From assembly GCA_022616055.1 (NCBI GenBank), contig JAKEFM010000177.1, positions 1 through 51,806 on the forward strand: a stretch of 51,806 nt of DNA, given 5' to 3'. This document shows, piece after piece, positions 31,909 to 41,503 of the stretch. Each line of letters begins with the position of its first letter. The first letter of the stretch is position 1. The DNA is from Planctomycetota bacterium. GTDB lineage: Bacteria > Planctomycetota > UBA1135 > JAKEFM01. The position numbers were made by a program, and so were the translations under genes. Under the pieces are notes generated by a model that worked only from the letters and a program-made list of their open reading frames with translations, was not told where the DNA came from and ran no database searches.

Positions 31909-32373
31909 TCAGCGCGAGTAGGTCCCGACGAGCTCCCCCTGCGCCAGGACGTGTCCCGCCATCGCGCGCTCGATCTCCGCCTTCTTGGCTCCCGAGGGGA
32001 CCCGGAGAGGCTCGTCGAGGGCGTGGATCCGGAAGGAATACCGATGCGTCCCGTGCCCTCGCGGCGGGCAGGGCCCCCCGTAGCCGATCTTCCCGAAATC
32101 GTTCCTCCCCTGCTTCCCGCCGCTCGGAATGGAGTCCATCGCCGGGATCCCCTCGACGAGGGACCGCGTCTCGCCCGGAAGGTCGTAGAGGACCCAATGC
32201 ACCCAGGTCTTCCCCGGCGCGTCGGGATCGTCGCAGAGGAGGACGAAGGCCTTCGTCCGGGGCGGAGCCCCCTCCCAGGCGAGAGGAGGGGAGAGGTCGT
32301 CGGCTTCGCAGGTGTGCCGCTTCGGGATTCGTCCCCCCGCCTGAAACGCCGCGCTCGTGAGCTGGATCGTCAT
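31909..32373 (-). CDS. PEBP-family (YbhB/YbcL, Raf-kinase-inhibitor-like) protein
   Basis: The 154-residue length and sequence fit the bacterial PEBP family. They include IPKRHTCEADDLSPPLAWEG, FVLLCDDPDAPGKTWVHWVLYDLP, GYGGPCPPRGHGTHRYSFRIHALD and the C-terminal GELVGTYSR. The anion-binding pocket residues of the family (DPDAP, HWVLY, GPCPPxGxHRY) are all present. The cellular role of the bacterial members is not well defined. The ATG at 32373 starts at the conserved beta-strand; it lies 11 bases after the stop of the TPR-like gene, so the two are probably co-transcribed. Confidence 0.93.
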   Translation of the reverse strand: MTIQLTSAAFQAGGRIPKRHTCEADDLSPPLAWEGAPPRTKAFVLLCDDPDAPGKTWVHWVLYDLPGETRSLVEGIPAMDSIPSGGKQGRNDFGKIGYGGPCPPRGHGTHRYSFRIHALDEPLRVPSGAKKAEIERAMAGHVLAQGELVGTYSR

Positions 32374-32384
32374 GGGATCGGACC

Positions 32385-33812
32385 TCAACGCGGTCGGGTG
32401 GCCGCGGCCCCCGGCGAACGCCCGACCTCCGCCTCGAGGGCCGCGACCGCCCCCCGCAGGTCGGGCCAGGACCCGGGCTGCCTGAATCGGGCGAGGACTT
32501 GCCTCACGAGGAGATCCCGGAGGGGTCGGCCCTCTCGCCGGGCGCAGTCGACGGCGATCGAGAGGATCCGCGGCTCCTCCGGGAACTCGCGGAGGGCGCG
32601 CTCCAGGAGCGGATCCTCCGACCGGAGAGTCTCGGCGCGTCTCGAGAGGACGTTCGCCGCGCTCCGGGGATCCCGGTGCATTTCCCAGCCGAACCGGTCC
32701 ACCTCGGCGAGGCGGGGATTCCCGCTCCGCTCGTAGAGCCCCGCGAGGAGGCGGAGCGCCTCGACGTCCCCCGAACCTCCTTCGGCTCGCTCCCGGAGCG
32801 GAACCTCGAAGTCGAGGAGGAGCCTCTCCGGGGTCGCCAGGTCGAGGTCGACGACGAGCTCGAGGAGGGCCCGCGCCGTCGCGCTGCTCTCGGGGAGAGT
32901 CGGCTCCGGACCGAGGACTCGGAGCGACCGGAGTTGGACCTCGAGTTCCTCCCGCGAGAGGGAGCCGCGGCTGGAACCTTCGGCCTCCTCCTCGGGCGGC
33001 CATCGCTCCAGCACCACCGGACGCCCTCCCGCCGGGCGGATCTCCGGGCCCTGCTCCGGAGATCGCGCCAGAAGGTCGAGGAGCCGGAAGCGGCGGCTCT
33101 CGGCGCCGAGGATCCCCTTCGCGAGGGCGAGGTCGTGCGCGAGGAGCACCTCCTTCGAATGCGGGTCGCCTCCCTCCGCGCCCCACGCGAGGTCGAGGAG
33201 GACGAGCGGCTCGAGCCGGTCCGTCTTCCCCCCTCGGATTCCCCCGAGGAGCGAGCATCGTCGGATCCACGGGGATGGGCCCCCGTGGATCCAGGAGAGG
33301 CCCTCCTCGATCTCCTTGCGGTACCTCCGAGGATTCGACCCTTCCCAGGCCTCGAGCCCCTCCTCGATCCGGCCGAGGCGGAGGAGGCAGTCCGCGCGCA
33401 GGGCGTGGAATCTCGGATGCCCCTCGCCGCGGCCATCGATGTACTGCCTGTAGAGCGCCTCCGCCTCCGCGTGGCTCCCGCCCCGATGCAGCTCGAGCGC
33501 CCACTCGACGAGAACGAGCGGCTCCTCGGGCTTCGCCTCGAAGGCGAGGCGGTGAAAGCGGCGGGAGAGGCCGGGATCGATCGTGGAGAGCAGGTTGCCG
33601 AGGACGAGGTTGTGCGCCGGCGTGCGCTCCTTCTCGGGGACGACCTCGATCAGGGCACGGCCGGCCTCCTCGCATCGCCCCTCGGCCACGCGCTCCTCGC
33701 TCCGCCCCTTCCCGGCCTCGTACACCGCCGCCAGCCGGCGAACCTCCTCCGGGAAGTCCTCCGTGGGGAGAGACGAGATCGGTAGAGCGGCGAGAAGGTG
33801 GAGGAGCCGCAC
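32385..33812 (-). CDS. TPR-like helical repeat protein of unknown function
   Basis: The 475-residue protein begins at a GTG and has a weak hydrophobic start (LLHLLAALPISSL) that might be a signal peptide. The body is leucine/alanine-rich helical repeat of tetratricopeptide type, for example VLVEWALELHRGGSHAEAEALYRQYIDG, HALRADCLLRLGRIEEGLEAWEGS and RLLAGLYERSGNPRLAEVDRF. Such repeats mediate protein contacts. No catalytic motif was seen. A TAGACT box about 27 bases upstream is a candidate -10. It is followed by the PEBP gene and then the symporter. Confidence 0.72.
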   Translation of the reverse strand: MRLLHLLAALPISSLPTEDFPEEVRRLAAVYEAGKGRSEERVAEGRCEEAGRALIEVVPEKERTPAHNLVLGNLLSTIDPGLSRRFHRLAFEAKPEEPLVLVEWALELHRGGSHAEAEALYRQYIDGRGEGHPRFHALRADCLLRLGRIEEGLEAWEGSNPRRYRKEIEEGLSWIHGGPSPWIRRCSLLGGIRGGKTDRLEPLVLLDLAWGAEGGDPHSKEVLLAHDLALAKGILGAESRRFRLLDLLARSPEQGPEIRPAGGRPVVLERWPPEEEAEGSSRGSLSREELEVQLRSLRVLGPEPTLPESSATARALLELVVDLDLATPERLLLDFEVPLRERAEGGSGDVEALRLLAGLYERSGNPRLAEVDRFGWEMHRDPRSAANVLSRRAETLRSEDPLLERALREFPEEPRILSIAVDCARREGRPLRDLLVRQVLARFRQPGSWPDLRGAVAALEAEVGRSPGAAATRPR

Positions 33813-33838
33813 GCGAGGCTCTCGGGCCGAGGGAGCGC

Positions 33839-33844
33839 AGTCTA
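33839..33844 (-). promoter_or_regulatory. -10-like box (TAGACT) for the TPR-like gene
   Basis: On the minus strand TAGACT lies about 27 bases before the GTG at 33812. There is no convincing -35. Confidence 0.28.
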
Positions 33845-33897
33845 CGGGCGGCCCCGGCCGCGGGCGAATCCCGCCGGAATCCCCCCCTCGAGGACGG

Positions 33898-35148
33898 TCA
33901 GGGGAGGATCAGGACGACGTCGGGATTCGTGAGGGCGAACCCCCCTGGCGTCTGGATCCCGGCCTGGACGGGGAGGGCCAATCCCACGAGCGCCGGGTCG
34001 TTCAGGACCGGAATGGCGAGCCCCGTCAGTCCGAGCGCCGCGGCGACGACGATGGGGGAAGGCCCGAGGAAGTAGGGGTCCGTTCCGGAGACGGGAACCG
34101 CCGGGCCGAATCCGGTCGTCCCCACGGCGATGGCCGCGAACTGCCCTCCAGGGTTCTGCAAGTTGAAGAGGGCCGTGCCCCCGAGGGAGGGCTGCGGTCC
34201 GACCTGGAGGGTGGAGATCCCGCCCGGAGGGAGGGGAGCCCCCGCCGGGGCCTGGGAATACACGGTGTTCACGCACCTAACCACACCCCCGGCTCCCGCG
34301 GTTCCCGTGCTCCCCCACGACCAAACGGTCGGAGCCACGACGGCGGATCCTCCGGAGCCCGCATCGGCGTAGGACGGGGGAGGGGAGGCGCAGGCGCAGA
34401 TCGAAGTGTTTCCGACGGCGTCCCCGCCGTCCCCGCCCGCGAGCACGCCCCGGACGAGGAGAACCTCCCCGGTCACGTCGATCGCAACCCCTCCGATCCC
34501 GGCCGAAGCCGTGTCGAGGCAGAAGATGTTCGGGTTCGGGCCTGGGTCGTACGACCATCCCGCGATGTCCCCGTCCCCTCCCGTGACCGTCGAATCCTTC
34601 ACGACGAGGCGCGCGACGGTTCCTTCGATCCCGGCGGCTCCGTTCTCGGAGTTGTCCCCGACCCCGCAACCGTAGTCGGCGCCGGCGACGACGCAGCCGT
34701 CGACGATCAGCGTGACGTTCGGCGATTCCGAGTAGATGCCCCGCATCACGGCGTCCGTCGTGGCGAAGCAGGTGACGCCGGAGATCTGGAGGTTGTGGAA
34801 GGCGACGACGCCCGAGACCCCCGGATCGATCTGGAAGACGCCCATCGGGGTGTAGAAGGGCGGGAAGGCCCCGGACGTCGCCGTCACGGTCGCCGGCGGA
34901 GTTCCCGTGGAGAAGAAGAGGAGGGGCTTCGTGACGCAGACGCGCTGGCCGAGGTTGGGATTCGCGCCGACGTCGATCGCGTCTCCCGGCTGGGCCGCGT
35001 TCACGGCCGCCTGGAGGGGATTCGTCCCCGGAACGCAGGTCGGGGTGCCCGTCTGCCCCGGCGCGGACGTCGCCAGAGCGACGACCATGAACGCAAGCGC
35101 GGTTCCCCGCGCGGCCGCAGCCACCCTACCGAAGCACGAGTCGCTCAT
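33898..35148 (-). CDS. Exported protein with beta-helix-like body and shared C-terminal module
   Basis: The 416-residue protein has a signal peptide (GTALAFMVVALATSAPGQ). The first part resembles pectate-lyase-like right-handed beta-helix proteins, which open with TCVPGTNPLQAAVNAAQPGDAIDVG. The many short Val/Ile and Gly-rich strands (VTLIVDGCVVAGADYGCGVGDN, ARLVVKDSTVTGGDGD, VLLVRGVLAGGDGGDA) fit coils of such a helix. About ten cysteines are present. The end LAIPVLNDPALVGLALPVQ and LTNPDVVLILP matches the C-terminal module of four other exported proteins here. No active site was recognised. SD GAGGAGATGG precedes the ATG. A TAGCAT box at 35219-35224 is a candidate -10. Confidence 0.78.
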   Translation of the reverse strand: MSDSCFGRVAAAARGTALAFMVVALATSAPGQTGTPTCVPGTNPLQAAVNAAQPGDAIDVGANPNLGQRVCVTKPLLFFSTGTPPATVTATSGAFPPFYTPMGVFQIDPGVSGVVAFHNLQISGVTCFATTDAVMRGIYSESPNVTLIVDGCVVAGADYGCGVGDNSENGAAGIEGTVARLVVKDSTVTGGDGDIAGWSYDPGPNPNIFCLDTASAGIGGVAIDVTGEVLLVRGVLAGGDGGDAVGNTSICACASPPPSYADAGSGGSAVVAPTVWSWGSTGTAGAGGVVRCVNTVYSQAPAGAPLPPGGISTLQVGPQPSLGGTALFNLQNPGGQFAAIAVGTTGFGPAVPVSGTDPYFLGPSPIVVAAALGLTGLAIPVLNDPALVGLALPVQAGIQTPGGFALTNPDVVLILP

Positions 35149-35341
35149 CGGTCCATCTCCTCACCGGGCCTCGACGCTTCCGCCCGCCCGCGCACGCGGA
35201 GGGGAAACTCCTGAGTGGATGCTAGCGCGAGACTCGGAGATGACCAGGGTCCCGTCGGAAAACGGGGAGGACGGAGAGTCCGCGCCCCGCGAGCCGGCCC
35301 TTCCGGGAGGCCCCATCGGGTACGGCGGCGAGCCCCGCGGG

Positions 35342-35614
35342 CTACGCCACGAGGCGCCCGTCCGGAGGGGCACCGGAGCGGCGCCGGTCCGGGTCCCACC
35401 CCCTGAAGAAGCGGAGAATCCTCCGGGCCGCCTCCGGAGGAGGGGGCACGCGAGGGGCGTGGCCCACCAGCGGGGCGAGACTGCGCAATCCCGCGACGTA
35501 GCGGCGGAGAGTCCGGCAGGTCAGGAGCCGGACGAGGAACCGCAGCCGGTCGGCGGGGGGGAGAGAGCGATCGATGTAACAGACGGCGATCTCTGCGAGG
35601 CGGCTCGGGGACAT
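35342..35614 (-). CDS. Small zf-HC2-like protein lacking zinc ligands, copy 1
   Basis: The 90-residue protein has the pattern of a zf-HC2 anti-sigma-factor N-terminus: LAEIAVCYIDRSLPPADRLRFLVRLLTCRTLRRYVAGLR. The usual sequence there is HLxxCxxCRxY; here the His is replaced and only one Cys of the pair remains, so zinc binding is unlikely. No transmembrane helix follows; the C-terminal part is a short basic helix (EAARRILRFFRGWDPDRRR). GGAGG lies six bases before the ATG. A paralogue lies just upstream. The neighbouring S41 protease, kinase and ECF sigma genes suggest a sigma-regulatory role; this is inference. Confidence 0.65.
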   Translation of the reverse strand: MSPSRLAEIAVCYIDRSLPPADRLRFLVRLLTCRTLRRYVAGLRSLAPLVGHAPRVPPPPEAARRILRFFRGWDPDRRRSGAPPDGRLVA

Positions 35615-35768
35615 GGGGCGCCTCCATTCACCCGGTCGGGCACTCCTCCCCGGAGCCGGAACCGCCCATGGACCGAACGGGGGGCGGTCCGTCAGAGAAT
35701 GAACCGGACAGCCGACCGGGAGGGCGCTACACCGTCTTGGCAGGGGGGGGAGCCCCCCCGCCAGGCGC

Positions 35769-36032
35769 CTAGGCCGCGTTGCTCTCGGAGTCGCGGGGGC
35801 GGCCGGACCCATCCCAGTCGCGGAAGCGCCGGAGGATCCTCCGCGCCACATCGGGAGGGGGGAGGACGCGGGGGGTGTACCCCGCGATCCGGGCGAGAGC
35901 CCGGAGAGCCGCGACGTAACGGCGGAGGGTCCGACAGGTCGCCAGCCGGACCCGGAAGCGCAGGCCGTCGACGATCCGGAGGGATCCTTCGAGATAGGAG
36001 GCGGAGAGTTCGGCGAGGTCCAGCGCGGTCAT
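35769..36032 (-). CDS. Small zf-HC2-like protein lacking zinc ligands, copy 2
   Basis: The 87-residue paralogue of the 35342 product aligns along nearly its whole length: LAELSASYLEGSLRIVDGLRFRVRLATCRTLRRYVAALR, then TPRVLPPPDVARRILRRFRDWD. As in copy 1, the His and second Cys of the HLxxCxxC motif are missing. Its stop lies about 155 bases from the start of copy 1, and its start lies 54 bases after the S41 protease stop, so all three could be one transcript. A degenerate anti-sigma domain that no longer binds zinc is the best reading. It could also be a planctomycete-specific small family. Confidence 0.65.
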   Translation of the reverse strand: MTALDLAELSASYLEGSLRIVDGLRFRVRLATCRTLRRYVAALRALARIAGYTPRVLPPPDVARRILRRFRDWDGSGRPRDSESNAA

Positions 36033-36086
36033 CTCGCTTCTTTGGATGTCGATCGCGCCAGAAGGTTCCGTGGCGCGAGGCGCGAT

Positions 36087-37958
36087 TCATTTCGTTAGTC
36101 GCGCGAGGGCCGCGGCGAGCTGCGCATCGCCCTTCCCGACGAGGTCCTCCGGCTCGCGCTCGACGAGGACGTCCGGCTCGACCCCCTCGCCGTCGTAGAG
36201 CGTCCCGTCGGACCGGAAGGAGGCCATCGAGGAGATCTGGATCCGGATCCCGCTCCGGGCCAGGGTCGCCGGCCGCGCCCGGCCGCTCCCCCCGCCGCTC
36301 GGGGTGCCGAGGAGGGTGACGTTCCTCCACCCCTTGAAGGTGCCGAGGAGGATGTCCGTCGCGCTGAAACACCCCTCGTCCATCAGGACGACCACGGGGG
36401 ACCGGAACGGGGTCGGGGAGGCGGGCGGGGCGATCACGAAGTAGTGCCAGAGGCTGAACTCCCCGGTCGGAGGGGTCCAGGCGGGGCGGAAGGAGCGCGC
36501 TGAGGCCTCGACGGCGCGCTTCTCCGCCGGGGACCAGTGGGGGGAGGAGGCGGGGTAGAGGAAACGGTCGGCGAGGTAGCCCTCCGGGCGGGCCGGATCG
36601 TCCCCCGGCCGGAGGCGATACGCGGCCACGTTCCCGATCCGGGCCGGGTCCTTCGACCCCAGGAACCGGGAGAAGAGCCGGGGGATCAGGACGCGGCTCC
36701 CCCCGCCGTTCCCCCGGACGTCGATCACGAGGCCCCGGGCCTCTCCGAACCGATCGAGCGCGGCGAGGATCGAGTCGACGAACGCGGGATCGTCGTCCAT
36801 CCGGGCGATCCGGAGGTAGCCGACGTTCTTCTCGAGGAGTCGCGATTCCCCCCGGGGCCAGTCTCCGAAGAGGGGCTTCGTCGGACTCAGGGGGACGGAG
36901 AGGCGCTGGCTCCGGGAGCCGTCCGCGGTCTCGACCTCGACGTCCAGCTTCGGTCTCGCCGGGAGGCCGAGCTCCGTCCGCAAGTGCGCGACATGCCGCA
37001 ACATCCGGGCGGTGCCGTGCCGGACGAGGGCCCGGGATCCCGAGGGGACGAGGGGCGTTGCGGCCGCGATCCAGCGGGCGATCGGGAGTCCGTCGATCGA
37101 CTTGAGGAACGGCATCTTCGCCTCGAGGAGTCCCGATCGGTCCGGATGGAAGGCGGCGAGCCGCTCCCCGCAATGTGCGACGAGGAAGGGGGCGCAGCCC
37201 GGATCGAGGGAGTCCTCGAGGTCCTCCGCGAGGCGGGTGTGGCCGTCGCCGAAGAGGGAGAGGAACCGGGCGATGCGGAGGGCGAAGTCCCCCCTGGCGA
37301 TCCCCTCCCCGAGGCTCGACCGGATCGCGTCGAGGGCGGCGCGGTAGTCGACGTCCCGGAGGTCGCGATACGCGTACTGGTTGACGATCAGCCACTCCAG
37401 CTGGTCGAGGTCCTCCTCGGCCGCGCCTCGGGGAATGATCGGACCGACCGCCCGGGCCTTGGCCTCGGCGAGGCCGGCGAACACGGCCGGCGGCGAAGGC
37501 GCGTGGTCCCGCGTGACCCGCCTGACCGCGTCGCCCTCCACCTTCTCCTCGATCCTTCGCCGTTCCTTCGCCGCCTTCCAGAGGGCCCATCGGTTCTCCT
37601 CCGTCATCTCGACCTGATGGAGGGGGATCGATCGACCCGTCTCCGGCGACTCGACGAGGAGATCGACCTGCCGCGAGGGGGGGCTCCCCATCCGGGAGAG
37701 CACCTCGACGAGGTCCTCCTCGAACCTCTTGCGCCATCGCTCCCGATAGGTCTCCCGGCAGAAGGCGACGATCTGCTCGACCGGGAGCCCGTCGATCGCG
37801 CGGAGGCGATACCAGGTCCCTCCGACCTGGACGTCGGGCGCAGACTCCTCCCATCGGATCGCCGCGAACGGCGAGAGGTTGGCGTAGCCGTCTTGGCGGG
37901 GGGGCAGGAGGAGGAACAGGGGAACGGAGCAGAGGGTCGGGATCAGGATCGTTCGCAT
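36087..37958 (-). CDS. Exported S41-family (C-terminal processing-like) protease
   Basis: The 623-residue protein has a signal peptide (LIPTLCSVPLFLLLP). Residues 29-130 form a domain that aligns without gaps to the extracytoplasmic part of the kinase encoded divergently (SPFAAIRW, RWRKRFEEDLVEVLSRMG). A helical S41 N-terminal segment follows (FLSLFGDGHTRLAED), then a PDZ-like part with FLKSIDGLPI. The S41 catalytic domain comes last: VGYLRIARM, GLVIDVRGNGGGS, VLMDEGCFSATDIL with Ser532 as probable nucleophile, and LLGTPSGGGSGRA. S41 enzymes cleave exported proteins near the C-terminus. Its location beside the kinase and ECF sigma suggests regulated proteolysis. The shared domain may sense the same ligand. 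Confidence 0.88.
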   Translation of the reverse strand: MRTILIPTLCSVPLFLLLPPRQDGYANLSPFAAIRWEESAPDVQVGGTWYRLRAIDGLPVEQIVAFCRETYRERWRKRFEEDLVEVLSRMGSPPSRQVDLLVESPETGRSIPLHQVEMTEENRWALWKAAKERRRIEEKVEGDAVRRVTRDHAPSPPAVFAGLAEAKARAVGPIIPRGAAEEDLDQLEWLIVNQYAYRDLRDVDYRAALDAIRSSLGEGIARGDFALRIARFLSLFGDGHTRLAEDLEDSLDPGCAPFLVAHCGERLAAFHPDRSGLLEAKMPFLKSIDGLPIARWIAAATPLVPSGSRALVRHGTARMLRHVAHLRTELGLPARPKLDVEVETADGSRSQRLSVPLSPTKPLFGDWPRGESRLLEKNVGYLRIARMDDDPAFVDSILAALDRFGEARGLVIDVRGNGGGSRVLIPRLFSRFLGSKDPARIGNVAAYRLRPGDDPARPEGYLADRFLYPASSPHWSPAEKRAVEASARSFRPAWTPPTGEFSLWHYFVIAPPASPTPFRSPVVVLMDEGCFSATDILLGTFKGWRNVTLLGTPSGGGSGRARPATLARSGIRIQISSMASFRSDGTLYDGEGVEPDVLVEREPEDLVGKGDAQLAAALARLTK

Positions 37959-38032
37959 GGCCGTCCGGGTAGGGTCCCGGCCTCCATATTCCCCAAGACA
38001 CCCGACATCCGGATTCGGCGGGTACCCCCCCG

Positions 38033-38038
38033 TACAAT
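38033..38038 (+). promoter_or_regulatory. -10-like box (TACAAT) for the kinase-sigma operon
   Basis: TACAAT lies 37 bases before the TTG start of the kinase gene. The 116-base region between the divergent protease and kinase genes must hold promoters for both. No clear -35 was seen on either side. Confidence 0.4.
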
Positions 38039-38074
38039 CCGGATCTCCCCGCCCGAGCCCGTGGAGCGGAACTG

Positions 38075-39883
<1,809 letters not shown>

Positions 39884-39884
39884 C

Positions 39885-40433
39885 ATGGGCGGCGACCCGC
39901 CTCCGGACGATCCGACGTCTTCCCTCGTCGCGCGTTTCCGGAAGGGGGACGGGGCGGCGGGGAGGGCCCTCGTCGATCGGTACCGGCCCGCGATCGTCGC
40001 CTTCTGCCGCCGGTACGTCGGAGACGAGGCGGAGGATGCGGCGCAGGAGGTCTTCCGGCGGGCGATCGAGGCGCGCGAGGCGCCGGAGCGGTTCCGGGCC
40101 TGGCTCTTCCGAGTCGCGCGGAACCACTGCCTCAATCTGCTCCGCGCTGGCCGGCGCGGGGCCTCCCCCCTTCCCTCGGCCTCCGGCCTTCGGGACGCGG
40201 CCTCGGGCCCGCTCACGCACCTCGTCCGGGAGGAGCAGCGAGAGGCGTTCGCGGACGCGCTCGCCTCCCTTCCGGAGGCGCAGCGGGAGGCGCTCCTCCT
40301 CCGGTACGGCGACGGCCTCGCGCGCGGGGAGATCGCCGAGGTCCTCGGCGTCCCGGAGTCGGTCGTGAAGTCGCGCCTGTTCGAAGGGATGAAGCGCCTG
40401 CGGGCCCGGCTCCCGCCCCCCTCGCGGGGATAG
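39885..40433 (+). CDS. ECF RNA polymerase sigma factor
   Basis: The 182-residue protein has the sigma region 2 pattern (LVARFRKGDGAAGRALVDRYRPAIVAFCRRYV, then EDAAQEVFRRAIEA and FRAWLFRVARNHCLNLLR). Region 4 contains a helix-turn-helix (LPEAQREALLLRYGDGLARGEIAEVLGVPESVVKSRLFEGMKRLR). It directs RNA polymerase to a set of promoters. The ATG lies one base after the kinase stop, so the two are co-transcribed, and phosphorylation by that kinase is a plausible mode of control. No classic anti-sigma gene is adjacent on this strand; the degenerate zf-HC2-like proteins at 35.3-36.0 kb are the nearest candidates. Confidence 0.9.
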   Translation: MGGDPPPDDPTSSLVARFRKGDGAAGRALVDRYRPAIVAFCRRYVGDEAEDAAQEVFRRAIEAREAPERFRAWLFRVARNHCLNLLRAGRRGASPLPSASGLRDAASGPLTHLVREEQREAFADALASLPEAQREALLLRYGDGLARGEIAEVLGVPESVVKSRLFEGMKRLRARLPPPSRG

Positions 40434-40477
40434 GGCGCCACCAACCGTCCACGGTCCATGCGCGGCGACGCGAGGCG

Positions 40478-41122
40478 TCAGGGCTCGAGGAGCTGGACCG
40501 GCTCGCCGACCGCGATGTTCCCTCCCTCGAGGACGCTGCAGTCGAGGGCGAAGGTCCCGTCGAGCTCGCGGCGGATGCGCAGGAGGACCTCGACGTCCTG
40601 CTCGAGGGTGTCGGGGTCGAAGGTCGTCATCACGCACCGCTGCCGGAGCTCCCGGACCTCGATCCGAGTCCTGCCGAGCCGCAGGCGCCTGCTCGGCCAC
40701 CCCCTCTCGTCGAGGCCCTCGACACCCCCGATCACGACATTCGGGCGGAAGCGCCGGAGGTCGTAGCCGAGCGTGCGGATCGCCCCGTCGGTCGCGACGA
40801 GGAGCGGGAGGACGTCGAAGCGGTCGAGCCCGTCGTGGCGTACGAGTTGCGCGCCCTCGTCTCGCGCCGCGCGCCGGACGTCGGCGAGGACCTCCGGCGA
40901 ACCCCAGGGCCGGCCGTCGACGAGGGGCTCCCCGTCCGGCCCGAGGCTCCCGCGATGTCCGAGGAGAGCCGGGCGGTGCCGGGACGTGACCACCCGGCCG
41001 CGGGGATTCCGGACGTGGAGGATCCGGTCGCCGAGGATCCCGTCCTCGCGCAGTTCCGTCCGGTCGAGCCGCTCCCCCGCCATCGACTTCACCGGATAGC
41101 GCCAGATCTCCGCGATCCACAT
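40478..41122 (-). CDS. MOSC-domain protein (molybdenum-cofactor-type)
   Basis: The 214-residue protein begins with the MOSC N-terminal beta-barrel segment IAEIWRYPVKSMAGERLDRTELREDGILGDRILHV. It continues with RFRPNVVIGG, then LRLGRTRIEVRELRQRCVMTTFDPDT, where the conserved cysteine is the sulfur or molybdenum-cofactor site of the family, and ends AVGEPVQLLEP. MOSC proteins carry sulfur or reduce N-hydroxylated compounds with a molybdenum cofactor. The ATG at 41122 was chosen because the conserved domain starts there; a longer frame adds a non-conserved 30 residues. It converges on the ECF sigma gene. Confidence 0.9.
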   Translation of the reverse strand: MWIAEIWRYPVKSMAGERLDRTELREDGILGDRILHVRNPRGRVVTSRHRPALLGHRGSLGPDGEPLVDGRPWGSPEVLADVRRAARDEGAQLVRHDGLDRFDVLPLLVATDGAIRTLGYDLRRFRPNVVIGGVEGLDERGWPSRRLRLGRTRIEVRELRQRCVMTTFDPDTLEQDVEVLLRIRRELDGTFALDCSVLEGGNIAVGEPVQLLEP

Positions 41123-41503
41123 GGGACGGGTCCTGGATACGAACGGGCTTCCATGGAGGGGTCCCGCATTCCCCGCCGCCTCGGCTTCTCCCTTCTCGCG
41201 CCCTTCCTCCACGCGAATCTCCCCTCACTCTCCACCCGACCAAGCGAGAGGGGTCCTGGAGCGGCAGCCGGAAGCGGTTTCTCCGCCTCGACTTCCCCAC
41301 CCCGTTCCCGCTCCCGGAACCGGGGTGATACAAATCCCCCCCCTTTGTGCTATGTTCCCGGCCTGATCTCGGGTGCGCGGAACGTCCGCGCGACAGTACG
41401 CCCGCATAACCTCGGCTGCGCAGCAGGGTTGGCTCGACCGTACTGACCGGCTCAGCCTGACCCATTTGTTTCTGCTTCCAGAGCTGCGCATCGAGGAGTC
41501 GAT
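41123..41503. other. Intergenic region between the MOSC and helicase genes
   Basis: No gene was found here. It contains a possible promoter for the helicase and then a leader of about 150 bases to the ATT start. Cold-inducible DEAD-box helicases often have long structured 5' leaders, and the C-rich and inverted stretches here could fold. I did not recognise a known riboswitch. Confidence 0.4.
41351..41356 (+). promoter_or_regulatory. -10-like box (TATGTT) for the helicase gene
   Basis: TATGTT, with a weak upstream GATACA about 18 bases away, is the most AT-rich promoter-like spot in the gap. If used, the leader would be about 150 bases. Confidence 0.28.

Noticed and set aside
30202-32736. 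Plus-strand 844-residue frame opposite the symporter and PEBP genes.
   Set aside because: It is antisense to three good genes and its composition is a GC shadow.
41123-41503. Known riboswitch upstream of the helicase.
   Set aside because: No recognised aptamer sequence was visible; only a long leader can be supported.
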